From Paenibacillus silagei (lineage in GTDB: Bacteria > Bacillota > Bacilli > Paenibacillales > Paenibacillaceae): DNA of 64,000 bases. Below the pieces are notes generated by a model. The model was not told the DNA's origin. It made no database searches and worked only from the letters and a program-made list of their open reading frames with translations. Shown here in pieces: positions 9,003 to 16,873 of the stretch. Both the position numbers and the translations under genes were made by a program. The stretch covers positions 62,001 through 126,000 of the forward strand of contig NZ_JAGGLV010000006.1 of the NCBI RefSeq assembly GCF_017874735.1. The letters run 5' to 3'. The stretch's first letter is position 1. Each line of letters starts with the position of its first letter.

Positions 9003-9260
9003 TTATACGTTGTCGAAGCTTGAGATCAGTTCATCGAGAACATCTTTGCTGACCATTTTACCCTTGAAGTTGATCAGGTTCTCGGAACTTCCGGAGAAGA
9101 TGCAAGTAGGTTCATATTTTCTGAGAATGATCTTTTCGCCGTCCACAAAAATTTCGAGCGGATCCTTTATGTCAATTCCCATTGTTCTGCGCAGCTCAAT
9201 CGGAATCACAATACGTCCCAGTTCATCTACTTTTCTTACTATGCCAGTTGCTTTCATCAT
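9003..9260 (-). CDS. abrB: AbrB-family transition-state regulator
   Basis: 85 residues, near the 90-96 of AbrB and Abh. The swapped-hairpin DNA-binding domain covers residues 1-50 with MKATGIVRKVDELGRIVIP and LRRTMGI, followed by a short dimerisation tail. ATG at 9260 has GGGAGG 8 nt upstream; an adjacent second ATG may also be used. AbrB-type proteins repress stationary-phase genes during growth. The regulatory region (two promoters and three Spo0A boxes, annotated separately) supports true abrB rather than abh or spoVT. Confidence 0.93.
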   Translation of the reverse strand: MMKATGIVRKVDELGRIVIPIELRRTMGIDIKDPLEIFVDGEKIILRKYEPTCIFSGSSENLINFKGKMVSKDVLDELISSFDNV

Positions 9261-9354
9261 TATGCATCCTCCCTTGAAATAACACTTGGATCATCATTCG
9301 GTGTTAAAAGCTATCAAAGCTTCTAATAAGTAGAAATGATTACTCTATAATTGC

Positions 9355-9383
9355 ATTGTAAAGTGCTATTTCTTTCCTGTCAA
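9355..9383 (-). promoter_or_regulatory. Proximal abrB promoter
   Basis: Minus-strand TTGACA (9378-9383), 17-nt spacer, TACAAT (9355-9360): near-consensus sigma-A promoter, about 95 bp before the abrB start. Confidence 0.8.
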
Positions 9384-9410
9384 TTTTATTTCTACATCTT
9401 TTGATATTTA

Positions 9411-9451
9411 TCGACAAAAAATTCGACAAAGTTTAGAGTTTTTTCGACAAA
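9411..9451 (-). promoter_or_regulatory. Three Spo0A boxes between the abrB promoters
   Basis: On the minus strand TTTGTCGA occurs three times (9411-9418, 9422-9429, 9443-9451); two copies extend to TTTGTCGAA, matching the core of the Spo0A box TGTCGAA. They lie just upstream of the proximal -35 and 20 bp downstream of the distal -10, where bound Spo0A could block the distal promoter. In Bacillus subtilis abrB is repressed by phosphorylated Spo0A. Confidence 0.82.
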
Positions 9452-9468
9452 TTTATAATCGAAACCGT

Positions 9469-9497
9469 TTTATATCCATTTTATTCTTTTCATTCAA
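9469..9497 (-). promoter_or_regulatory. Distal abrB promoter
   Basis: Minus-strand TTGAAT (9492-9497), 17-nt spacer, TATAAA (9469-9474). It fires toward abrB through the Spo0A boxes. Confidence 0.65.
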
Positions 9498-9585
9498 TTT
9501 TTGCCCGTAATTCTGTAGGGGTATGGCTGAAGCGGTTTTTCCCTTAGCTTACGGCTGCTCCTTAGGAACTATGCTCTTCCTTTAC

Positions 9586-9615
9586 TTGACAAGAAAGATA
9601 TACAATCTATATATT
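9586..9615 (+). promoter_or_regulatory. marR promoter
   Basis: TTGACA (9586-9591), 18-nt spacer, TATATT (9610-9615), 30 bp before the MarR-family start codon. The palindrome TTACGTAA lies just downstream within an AT-rich dyad and may be an autoregulatory operator. Confidence 0.68.
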
Positions 9616-9645
9616 TTACGTAATATACTATATTGGAGTGTTTCC

Positions 9646-10065
9646 ATGAGCAAAGAAGCTGAGAAAGAGCAAGCCGTCTATACCGTCATGGAGCATATGG
9701 CCAGCGTGCAGCAAAAGTCACAGGCGTTCATAGACCGGATTACGAAAAAAGGGTCACTCTCGCAGAACCAGATCATGCTGATGTTCCTGCTGCAGCTCAC
9801 CGGCTCTCTTAATATTACGGATATCTCAGAGCGGTTAGTCATTACGCCTGGAGCCGCTTCGTTCATGTGCGATAAGCTGGAGGATCTGGGATACATCGAG
9901 AGAATTCGCACGAAGGAAGACCGCAGAGTCGTCAATATTGTTCTCACCGGATCAGGGAAGCAGCACATCCTTTCTCTCTTCGACACCTTTGCATTGACTG
10001 ACCTTGACAAAATATCGGCAGCCCTGCAGAGAATTGATGAGCTGATGGGCGGAATGTTACAGTAG
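9646..10065 (+). CDS. MarR-family transcriptional regulator
   Basis: 139 residues from ATG 9646, which has GGAG 7 nt upstream; the longer reading from 9523 would translate across the promoter. It has the winged-helix core: the recognition region LNITDISERLVITPGAASFMCDKLEDLGYIERI and the wing KEDRRVVNIVLT, with helices at both ends for dimerisation. Cytosolic dimeric repressor, ligand unknown. The following two genes on the same strand have their own promoter carrying a perfect dyad, so they are the likely targets. Confidence 0.92.
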   Translation: MSKEAEKEQAVYTVMEHMASVQQKSQAFIDRITKKGSLSQNQIMLMFLLQLTGSLNITDISERLVITPGAASFMCDKLEDLGYIERIRTKEDRRVVNIVLTGSGKQHILSLFDTFALTDLDKISAALQRIDELMGGMLQ

Positions 10066-10090
10066 CATCAACGGCTATCCTTTAAGCACA

Positions 10091-10124
10091 GACTGCATTT
10101 CCCATCGGGGAGTGCAGTTTTTTT
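10091..10124 (+). terminator. Intrinsic terminator after marR
   Basis: Inverted repeat ACTGCA..TGCAGT with inner TCCC/GGGG pairing, followed directly by seven T. Confidence 0.85.
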
Positions 10125-10139
10125 GTTAAAGAACATATA

Positions 10140-10168
10140 TTGATTAAATATTTTATTTAATATATATT
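10140..10168 (+). promoter_or_regulatory. Promoter with dyad operator for bactofilin-like operon
   Basis: TTGATT (10140-10145), 17-nt spacer, TATATT (10163-10168). The spacer is occupied by a perfect inverted repeat, TTAAATA-TTT-TATTTAA (10144-10160). A repressor bound there would exclude polymerase; the adjacent MarR protein is the natural candidate. Confidence 0.68.
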
Positions 10169-10208
10169 ATAGTTACTAAAATAGTATAAAACGGTGGTGA
10201 TTGAACCT

Positions 10209-10844
10209 ATGCCTGCACTGAACCCGACACCCGCGGCCAATAAACCTCTTAAAATCAACGGCTCCCGGATCTGCCGGGGGGATATGGATGCCTCCCATGT
10301 GGAGGTGCTGGGCCACCTGCATGTCAGCGGGAGCTTGACCACAGCACGCCTGAGGCTTAGAGGAGAATGCTCCATAGGGTTATCTTGCAATACGCAGGAG
10401 CTGAGCAGCTTCGGCAGTCTGCGCGTTCCTGAACTCAGGGGCGTGAGCATCACGGCCAATGGATACCTGTCTGTTACCGGTGAGGTTGCCGCAGAAGAAT
10501 TCAAAGCCGAGGGCTGCGTACGTATAGACCGCTTGTCCTGCATGGGAACCATCCGCATCAAGCTGGGGGCCTTGTGCAAGATCAGGCACATGACCTCGGC
10601 AGGTGATATTATCGTGTCGCCCTCCTCCAGGCTGCTCCCAATTCCGCTGAGTCCTTTCCGCAAGCTGCGCTGCGGGATCATTGAAGGGGCTGACCTCACC
10701 CTATACCGGACGCAGGCAGACCTTGTGTGCGGACAGAATGTTACGCTCGGGTCGGGTTGCTCCATCCGGGAGATCCGTTACCGGGAGACGCTGACGATTC
10801 ATCCACATTCCCGGATTGGCAAGATTATTCAGATGAATACATAA
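10209..10844 (+). CDS. Bactofilin-like polymer-forming protein (DUF583-type)
   Basis: 211 residues from ATG 10209, preceded by GGTGGTGAT, which pairs well with the 16S tail; GTG codons at 10194 and 10197 lie in that ribosome site. The protein is a series of short beta-strand repeats with glycine turns (ICRGDMDASHVEVLGHLHVSGSLTT, VRIDRLSCMGTIRI), as in the right-handed beta-helix of bactofilins, and lacks signal peptide and TM. Unlike classical bactofilins of about 120-150 residues, it appears to have two repeat blocks separated by a Pro-rich turn near residue 150. Cytoplasmic scaffold is the likely role. It is co-transcribed with the membrane protein 17 bp downstream. Confidence 0.68.
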   Translation: MPALNPTPAANKPLKINGSRICRGDMDASHVEVLGHLHVSGSLTTARLRLRGECSIGLSCNTQELSSFGSLRVPELRGVSITANGYLSVTGEVAAEEFKAEGCVRIDRLSCMGTIRIKLGALCKIRHMTSAGDIIVSPSSRLLPIPLSPFRKLRCGIIEGADLTLYRTQADLVCGQNVTLGSGCSIREIRYRETLTIHPHSRIGKIIQMNT

Positions 10845-10861
10845 CGATGGAGGTACACGAC

Positions 10862-11179
10862 ATGAAATCTTCTTCTTCTTCTTCTTCTGGTGCAATGCCT
10901 ATACTGCTGAACTATCTGGCAAAAGGATTCGTCATCCTCTTTGCATTGCCCGTACTGGGCGTCTGGGTGGCCGGGAGCCTCATCTGTGCCATCATCGCTC
11001 CGATAGCCGGCTTGCTGCGGACCTTCGGAGTCAGTGCCATAGGGATGGGGCTGACCCCATCCTATTCCGTCCCGGTCTTTCTCAGCTTGCCCTTCAGCCT
11101 AGTTCTCGCGTTCCTCCTGCTCTTGTCCTTTTATTACACCCGCCGTTTGCTGCTGTTAAGCCTAAGCTTCATCAAGTAG
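10862..11179 (+). CDS. Small two-TM membrane protein
   Basis: 105 residues from ATG 10862, which has GGAGG 8 nt upstream; a longer reading starts inside the preceding gene in another frame. It has a run of seven Ser at residues 3-9, a long hydrophobic stretch at about 14-50 and a second TM at about 70-95, then a basic RR and hydrophobic tail. I do not recognise the family. Genomic linkage with a bactofilin-like protein suggests a membrane anchor or partner for it, which is inference. Confidence 0.72.
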   Translation: MKSSSSSSSGAMPILLNYLAKGFVILFALPVLGVWVAGSLICAIIAPIAGLLRTFGVSAIGMGLTPSYSVPVFLSLPFSLVLAFLLLLSFYYTRRLLLLSLSFIK

Positions 11180-11232
11180 CAAAAAAGGGGTATTTCAGCA
11201 GCCATTCACCGGTGCAGAAATACCCCTTTTTG
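11180..11232. terminator. Bidirectional terminator between convergent genes
   Basis: AAAAAAGGGGTATTTC pairs with GAAATACCCCTTTTT across a 20-nt loop; A and T tracts on both sides serve the plus-strand operon and the converging alpha-galactosidase. Confidence 0.9.
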
Positions 11233-11288
11233 TATGCAAATCACCCCGTATCAGCTGTTCAGCCTCTTCTAGGTGTATGAAGCTGGCC

Positions 11289-13385
11289 CTACGAACGAAG
11301 CTCAAAGAGCCTCGCAGTCTTGCCGGCGGGCAACGTAACGGTCAAGCTGCCTTCCACAGCGTCCCAGCTCCACTGCGCCCCGTGCGCCTCAGGATACGCA
11401 CACCGTGCCTCCGCCTCACGCCCCATCAGCTCAGGAACGGGCAGCGTGACCGCAGCCGCTTCTCCGGCAATCCGCCATACAGCAATATAGCGGATGTCTC
11501 CATGACGCAAGCCGAAGCTGACCCATTCCCCTCCACTGTCAGGCAGACCGAGCGGCCAGAAGGCGAAGGCTTGCGGAATGCAGGCGCGGATAGACTTGTA
11601 ATAATCCAGCGCCTCCTTCACCAGCGCCCGGCGTCTTGGCGTTAGCTCGGCCAGATGGCCGCTCTGATGAACGCGAAGCAGCAGCGAGTTAACCATATTG
11701 AAAATGACCTCTTCATCGTCGCCTTCGCGCAGCGGATACGACCAGACCGCCGATTGCTCGGGAGTCAGTGCAGCCGGAGAGCCTGCGGCAATGGCAGCAT
11801 ACTTCACATAATCCTCCTGATCACTGGTGGACTGGATGCTGTGGCGGCTGAGCATGGCGTAATCCATCCGCATCCCGCCGCTGGAGCAGTTCTCGATGAC
11901 GAGCTGCGGATAACGGGCGAAGATGCTGTCCAGCCAGGCCAGATAAGCGCGGTTATGCTGCAATAGACCGTCCCCGAAGCTGTCCGCCCCCGTCTCCGTA
12001 CCAATGCCTGCATTGATATTATAGTCCATCTTGATGTACCCCACGCCGTACTCCCCGACCAGCCGGGCAATCACGCTGTCGGCATGCTTAATGACCGCAG
12101 GATTACGGTAATCGAGCTGATAGCGGCTGCGGTCCTTGACCCGCTTGCCATGGCGCATGAAGAACCAGCTGTCGTCGGTCTCCGCAAGCTTCGGGCTGTT
12201 GATGCCCATCACCTCCAGCTCCAGCCAGAGGCCGGGAATCATCCCCTTGCTGCGGATCACATCCAGCACATACTTGATGCCTTCCGGGAAGCGCTCAGCC
12301 GAAGGCTCCCACTCGCCGACCCCGTCCCACCACTCGCCGGGAGCATACCAGCCCGCGTCGATACAGAAGTATTCACAGCCGACCTCGGCAGCGGCATCAA
12401 TCAGCGGCAGCAGCTTCTCCGTTGTCGGGCTTCCCCACAGACAGTTCATGTAGTCATTGAAAATCACCCGCAGCAGCTCATTATCCTCATTCGGTCTGCG
12501 GATCAGCCGCCGGTATGCGGTAAGCTGCTCTGCCGCCTCTCCGAACCCGCCCTCTACTACACCTGCGGCCACTGGCACGGAGGTAAATGCTTCGCCGGGG
12601 GCGAGCCTCCGCCACCAGTGATTGTCATGCTCCGTAGGCCCGCTGACCAGCAGCGTAAGCTGATCTGCCTGATCTGTCAGCTCCCAGTGCCAGGAGCCGT
12701 TATGTTCAATCTGCCAGAACAGGCTGCTTCTGCTCTCCTTGTTGCGCAGCACGGCCATTGGCAACAGCTCAGCCGCCGACCAGGAGCCGGTATTGCTGGC
12801 GGCAACCCGCTTCGATCCACGATCGGCGAGATGGGACATGCCCAGCTCGGGCAGGCTGTAGCTTTTCCACTGCAGCTCACTCTGCCACCCGCTGTGAGCA
12901 ATACTCACTTCGATTTTGTCATTGCGGTCTCTGCTGCCCTCTTTGTCCACTCCAGTGAGTGCGAATGAAGAGATATACTCCACAGCCGCTTCCGCACTGC
13001 CTTCATTTCGAACCACTGTCCAGGAACGGACAATCCGCACACCGGTATAGAACTGATAATGCTGTACTGCCTTTACACCCGTCAGCGGGTCAGCCAGTGT
13101 AAGCTCCAGCTTCCGTCCCAGCGGATTCACCGTGTCCCTATGCCCGTCATACACCATGCGCAATCCCGGATAAGATGCACGGTGCGTCCGCCCGTGATAT
13201 TCCGCCCGGTCTTCACCCGACAGCTGCAGCTCCAGCAGCCGGAAGCTTGCCTTATGCTTCTCTTCTATGCTCCCTGCTTCCAGCGGCGCTGCGCCAAAAT
13301 GCAGCAGCCGCACATCCTGCTCCCCAGTAATTTCAATCGTAAGATACAGCCCGTTCTCGGCTATCTCTATGAGCCTGCTGTCCAT
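11289..13385 (-). CDS. GH36 alpha-galactosidase
   Basis: 698 residues, usual for GH36. The ATG at 13385 has AGGAGG 10 nt upstream; the in-frame TTG at 13406 lies before that site. Catalytic motifs: YIKMDYN with nucleophile Asp near 454, ENCSSGG near 500, and QSTSDQED with acid/base Asp near 522. The N-terminal 300 residues are the beta-supersandwich domain, the centre the TIM barrel, the end a beta-domain. No signal peptide, so it splits alpha-galactosides such as melibiose or raffinose-type sugars inside the cell after uptake. It lies downstream of a sugar-binding lipoprotein gene but is separated by a terminator and a large hairpin, and has its own candidate promoter. Confidence 0.95.
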   Translation of the reverse strand: MDSRLIEIAENGLYLTIEITGEQDVRLLHFGAAPLEAGSIEEKHKASFRLLELQLSGEDRAEYHGRTHRASYPGLRMVYDGHRDTVNPLGRKLELTLADPLTGVKAVQHYQFYTGVRIVRSWTVVRNEGSAEAAVEYISSFALTGVDKEGSRDRNDKIEVSIAHSGWQSELQWKSYSLPELGMSHLADRGSKRVAASNTGSWSAAELLPMAVLRNKESRSSLFWQIEHNGSWHWELTDQADQLTLLVSGPTEHDNHWWRRLAPGEAFTSVPVAAGVVEGGFGEAAEQLTAYRRLIRRPNEDNELLRVIFNDYMNCLWGSPTTEKLLPLIDAAAEVGCEYFCIDAGWYAPGEWWDGVGEWEPSAERFPEGIKYVLDVIRSKGMIPGLWLELEVMGINSPKLAETDDSWFFMRHGKRVKDRSRYQLDYRNPAVIKHADSVIARLVGEYGVGYIKMDYNINAGIGTETGADSFGDGLLQHNRAYLAWLDSIFARYPQLVIENCSSGGMRMDYAMLSRHSIQSTSDQEDYVKYAAIAAGSPAALTPEQSAVWSYPLREGDDEEVIFNMVNSLLLRVHQSGHLAELTPRRRALVKEALDYYKSIRACIPQAFAFWPLGLPDSGGEWVSFGLRHGDIRYIAVWRIAGEAAAVTLPVPELMGREAEARCAYPEAHGAQWSWDAVEGSLTVTLPAGKTARLFELRS

Positions 13386-13477
13386 GTCTAATTTGCCTCC
13401 TGACAAATGTTGTGATCTTGGTCTCTTTGTTTTTCTTTGTTTTTCTTTGGTCTCTTTGCACTTCCTGGCCCATCCTG

Positions 13478-13505
13478 AATATAAAGCCTTCTCTTATATT
13501 CGTAA
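13478..13505 (-). promoter_or_regulatory. Candidate promoter of alpha-galactosidase gene
   Basis: Minus-strand TTACGA (13500-13505), 16-nt spacer, TATATT (13478-13483). Between it and the start codon lie two tandem copies of CTTTGTTTTT (13425-13444, plus-strand reading) flanked by two direct copies of GGTCTCTTTG. Confidence 0.42.
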
Positions 13506-13532
13506 TCCCTGAATTTTTGTGCAGCCGCATAA

Positions 13533-13714
13533 GTGGCGAAGTAACGGAGGGAGGTTTGGAATTGGAGGAGCGGTAGCGACCGCCTTTATGTTTGGATTTC
13601 TACTGCGGCCAGCAGTTTAAATCGGGAAATCCAAACATAACAGCGGCCGGAAATCCAAAGCTTCCGCAGTTACGTCCAGCCACTAAACACCGCCGCTCCA
13701 AATTTCTATATTAC
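13533..13714. repeat. Large multi-stem intergenic hairpin element
   Basis: About 180 bp with nested complementarity: the outer GTGGC..GTAAC block at about 13533-13545 pairs with GTTAC..GCCAC at about 13669-13682; an inner perfect 13-bp stem ATGTTTGGATTTC (13588-13600) pairs with GAAATCCAAACAT (13625-13637); and GGAGGAGCGG finds a partner in CCGCCGCTCC at 13691-13700. GGAAATCCAAAG recurs once more. No coding capacity. It resembles a dispersed palindromic repeat, but only one copy is in this window. Confidence 0.62.
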
Positions 13715-13716
13715 AT

Positions 13717-13762
13717 AAAAAGAAGGCCCCCTCAGTAATAAAGCTTACTTCGGAGGCCGTTA
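13717..13762 (-). terminator. Terminator after sugar-binding protein gene
   Basis: Minus strand: GGCCTCCGAAGTAAGC pairs imperfectly with ACTGAGGGGGCC, followed by TTCTTTTTAT. It starts 17 bp past the stop codon. Confidence 0.82.
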
Positions 13763-13778
13763 AGGTCAAACCAAAATT

Positions 13779-15104
13779 TTATTCCGCAGACCCGAATTGA
13801 ATCCAGGCCTTCTGAATTTCATCCATCGCCTGATCCTTCGTCTTGCTGCCGCCGATATAAGCCTGCATCAGCTCACCGAATTTCTGGTGGAACGTATCCA
13901 GAGAGTAGTTCACCGACAGATCGCCGGATTTCTCCGTCTTCAGAATTTCTTCCATTTCCTTAGGCATCTGCAGGTCAGGCATCGGGGCATCCTTGATTGG
14001 AGGAATGACCTTGGCTACGTTAGAGAACCAGCTCTTCCCGTAGTCGGAGGTATACAGCCAGTTGAAGAACTCAATCGTCTCTGCCGCTACCGCAGAATCC
14101 TTGTTGATCCGCAGTGCCTGATCGGCACCAGTGATAATCTGGGACTGCTCCGGTTTGTCACTGACAGGATACCCGGCGATGCCGAGGTCAAAGTCAGGGG
14201 TGATTTTCTTAATCGCTTCTTCATCCCACGCCCCTTTACCGGTCATGAAGGCTGTTTTGCCCAAGGCGAAATCACTGACCTCAGCATTGCTGTCGCGTTC
14301 AAGCGGCTTGTCTGTGCCATGTTTAACCGTTGTATCAATGAAGGTGAAGAAGTTATCGCTCAGCACCGGATGATCCTTGAAGGTCGTCTTCCCGGCGATG
14401 AAGTCCGCTACGAGCGTCTTGGCATCGGTTCCGGCATCTGTGGCAGCGGCGTCTACGAAGTGCTGGAAGATATGCTTCCATACCCACCACTCTTTGTAGG
14501 CGTTGGCGAAAGGCGTGATGCCCTTGGCTTCAAGCTTAGTAATTGCATCGTCCATTTCAGCAGTTGTCTTAGGCACTTCAGTGATGCCGGCATCGGCCAG
14601 CAGCTTCTTGTTGTACATCAGGACGAACAGGTTGCCCTTCACCGGCAGTCCGAGGACTTTGCCATCTGTAGAGCTCATGTTGGAGCGGACTGCATCCGTC
14701 ATCGCTGCGGCCAGCGGTTCATTGGTAAGATCGGCACTGTATTCGGCAAAAGTATCGATATCCCCGCCCGCCGTGGTCTGGAACACATCCGGTGTGCTGC
14801 CGGCGGCAATTTTGGATTTCAGCACCGTATTGTAATCTGCCTGCATGATTTCCAGATTGATCGTAACATTCGGCTTAACCTTCTTGTATTCCGCAATATA
14901 AGCATTGAAGGCATCCGTGTATTCGGGAGAGGCGGTGAACATATTAATCGTGACGGGCTTGGCGGAATCCGTAGGTGTATTGCCTGCCCCGGCCGTACCA
15001 CCTGTGTTGTTAGCGGTATTATTGGTGCTATTTCCGCCGCAGCCGGCCAGCAGTCCGCCCACCAGCAGCAGACTCGCAGATAATGCCATGAATCGTTTTA
15101 ACAT
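13779..15104 (-). CDS. Sugar ABC transporter substrate-binding lipoprotein
   Basis: 441 residues from ATG 15104 (AAGGGGG upstream; a longer start at 15131 adds nine residues before the signal peptide). Lipoprotein signal MLKRFMALSASLLLVGGLLAGC with the lipid-attached Cys at 22, then a Thr/Asn-rich linker and a family 1 extracellular solute-binding fold. It binds an oligosaccharide outside the membrane for a CUT1 permease. The matching permeases are not adjacent on this strand but diverge at 18936, on the far side of the two-component pair. Its 122-bp upstream gap has a cre-like site. Confidence 0.93.
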   Translation of the reverse strand: MLKRFMALSASLLLVGGLLAGCGGNSTNNTANNTGGTAGAGNTPTDSAKPVTINMFTASPEYTDAFNAYIAEYKKVKPNVTINLEIMQADYNTVLKSKIAAGSTPDVFQTTAGGDIDTFAEYSADLTNEPLAAAMTDAVRSNMSSTDGKVLGLPVKGNLFVLMYNKKLLADAGITEVPKTTAEMDDAITKLEAKGITPFANAYKEWWVWKHIFQHFVDAAATDAGTDAKTLVADFIAGKTTFKDHPVLSDNFFTFIDTTVKHGTDKPLERDSNAEVSDFALGKTAFMTGKGAWDEEAIKKITPDFDLGIAGYPVSDKPEQSQIITGADQALRINKDSAVAAETIEFFNWLYTSDYGKSWFSNVAKVIPPIKDAPMPDLQMPKEMEEILKTEKSGDLSVNYSLDTFHQKFGELMQAYIGGSKTKDQAMDEIQKAWIQFGSAE

Positions 15105-15216
15105 GATGTTGCCCCCTTTTTCCTTATGCATCTTGTGGTCTTGCTCATCATTCTAAATAAAAAGAAAAAGGATAAGAATGTACATAAGTGAACTGATGAG
15201 GGTAAAAAAGTGTCCA

Positions 15217-15230
15217 TGTAACCGTTTCAC
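15217..15230. promoter_or_regulatory. cre-like site upstream of sugar-binding protein gene
   Basis: TGTAACCGTTTCAC differs by one base from the cre-like sequence at 7899-7912 and matches 11 of 14 positions of TGWAANCGNTNWCA. It overlaps the end of the response regulator gene, so part of its sequence is coding. No clear sigma-A promoter was found in the gap. Confidence 0.35.
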
Positions 15231-16873
15231 TTTTCTACCCCTGGCAGCTGCAGCCGGAACTCAGAAGGGGAGCAATCATAGTAATTGCGGAAAGCCTTGC
15301 TGAAATAGTTCTTGTCCTTGTATCCCAGCATTTCAGAGATATCCTGAATTTTGAGGGCAGGGTCGCGTAGCAATGCTTTAGCCTTGTCCATCCTTACCTT
15401 TTGCACATACTCATGAATGCCGTAGCCGTATTGTCCCTTGAACAGCTTCATCAGATACTCTCTGCTCAGGAAATATTGTTCCGTGAACATCGATATTTTA
15501 ATATCCTCGAAATAATGGTTATCAATATATGCCTTGATATTCTCCAGCACGCTGCTGCGGTCTCCGGCCACTGTCCGGCTGATCTCGCCCGCATAACGGT
15601 CGAAGATATCATTAAGCACGCCCGCAAACTGCTCAAAGGAGGAGAAGTCGCTGAGGATGCCCAGAGGTGCCAGGCTGCTGTCCTTCCCGCTGCGGATCTG
15701 CGGCGGCATGGCACCCAGCTGGGCAGCAATCTCGCCCAGCAGCAGGAGAAAGCCCTGCAGGGTCCGGTCCGCTTCACCAAGAGTAAAACCTTCCGTCTCC
15801 TGGCATTTGCGGATGAATTCGCTGAGGATGCTGCGGGCATGGTTCACATTCCCGCCCTCCAGCGCGCTGCGGATCTGCGGCATCCGCCCGGTCAGGGAGG
15901 GATTATCCCGTGATACTGGATTCACTGCTCTGCCCTGCGCGATCAGGCTGCCCCTCAGGCTGAGCAGGTCAATCGTATCTAGTGATGCTTTGGCCTGCTC
16001 ATAAGAAGCGGCAATGCTGAGCGAATCACTGCAAGGCTCCCCGATTCCGCCTGCACAGATGATCCCGAACAGCTCCTTCAGGGTAGAGGCTGCTTTCTTC
16101 ATATGGTGCAGCGACAGGAAGGCCGCATCCGCTTCATAACCGCCCTTCATGGTGAAGATGGCAATGAATTCGCGTTCCCCCTTGGGGCTGGCGAAGCTGA
16201 ATGACTCGAACTGCCCGTCCGTGTTCTCGTTCATTACATTCGTTACGGCGAAATGCAGCAGATCCCGGTCCCCATGGAATCTTTCCTTACGCACCTTCTC
16301 CAGATTCAGCATCCGCAGAAGGCCGACAGCGAAGTGGCTGGCCGCCCCGTCCGCCCCGATCAGCGGGAGAAAAGCCTCATTGGACTGGGTCTTGAAGCTC
16401 CGGTCAATGATGGACAGATACATCTTCTCCTTCAGCTTCGGCAGCGACATATTGAGTGTAATATTGCGGCTTATGAACTCGCTCTCCCGCTTCCGCTTGG
16501 CCTCCAGCACCCCCACTGCCTTACGCAGCGCATGGTTAAGATCGATACGGTTCACCGGCTTCAGCAGGTAATCCACCACCTTCGAGCGGATGGCTTGGCG
16601 CGTATACTCGAAGTCATTATAGCCGCTGATCACAATCAGCAGCAGGTCCGGGAATTCCTGCTCGGCAATCTGCAGCAGCTCGGCTCCGCTCAGCTCCGGC
16701 ATTTTCATATCGACCAGCACCAGATCGAACCGCTCACGGCGCAGCAGCTCAAGCCCCGCCTTACCGTCTGTCGCCTCCCGCACCTCGCTGACACCGAGAC
16801 CCTCCCAATCCCCCAGGATATGAATCGCTTCGCGCAGCGGCTCCTCATCATCAATAATCAGCACTCTATACAT
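15227..16873 (-). CDS. YesN-type response regulator with AraC HTH
   Basis: 548 residues. N-terminal receiver with DDEE acidic pocket, phospho-acceptor Asp55 (LVLVDMKMPEL) and Lys in DYLLKPVNR; a long central region of about 300 residues; C-terminal AraC double HTH (ISMFTEQYFLSREYLMKLFKG and MLGYKDKNYFSKAF). ATG at 16873 has GGGAGGAG upstream and overlaps the kinase gene by 8 bp, so translation is coupled. It probably activates the neighbouring sugar-uptake genes on both strands when its kinase senses the sugar outside. Confidence 0.95.
   Translation of the reverse strand: MYRVLIIDDEEPLREAIHILGDWEGLGVSEVREATDGKAGLELLRRERFDLVLVDMKMPELSGAELLQIAEQEFPDLLLIVISGYNDFEYTRQAIRSKVVDYLLKPVNRIDLNHALRKAVGVLEAKRKRESEFISRNITLNMSLPKLKEKMYLSIIDRSFKTQSNEAFLPLIGADGAASHFAVGLLRMLNLEKVRKERFHGDRDLLHFAVTNVMNENTDGQFESFSFASPKGEREFIAIFTMKGGYEADAAFLSLHHMKKAASTLKELFGIICAGGIGEPCSDSLSIAASYEQAKASLDTIDLLSLRGSLIAQGRAVNPVSRDNPSLTGRMPQIRSALEGGNVNHARSILSEFIRKCQETEGFTLGEADRTLQGFLLLLGEIAAQLGAMPPQIRSGKDSSLAPLGILSDFSSFEQFAGVLNDIFDRYAGEISRTVAGDRSSVLENIKAYIDNHYFEDIKISMFTEQYFLSREYLMKLFKGQYGYGIHEYVQKVRMDKAKALLRDPALKIQDISEMLGYKDKNYFSKAFRNYYDCSPSEFRLQLPGVEK

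Noticed and set aside
9523..9645. Longer MarR protein starting at 9523
   Set aside because: This part contains a consensus promoter (9586-9615) and has no ribosome site; the ATG at 9646 does.
12084..12968. Plus-strand frame of 294 codons inside the alpha-galactosidase gene
   Set aside because: Antisense to the catalytic domain of GH36; no start signal.
13797..15083. Plus-strand frame of 428 codons
   Set aside because: Mirror of the sugar-binding lipoprotein gene, which has a signal peptide and lipobox; the mirrored protein has skewed composition and no domain.
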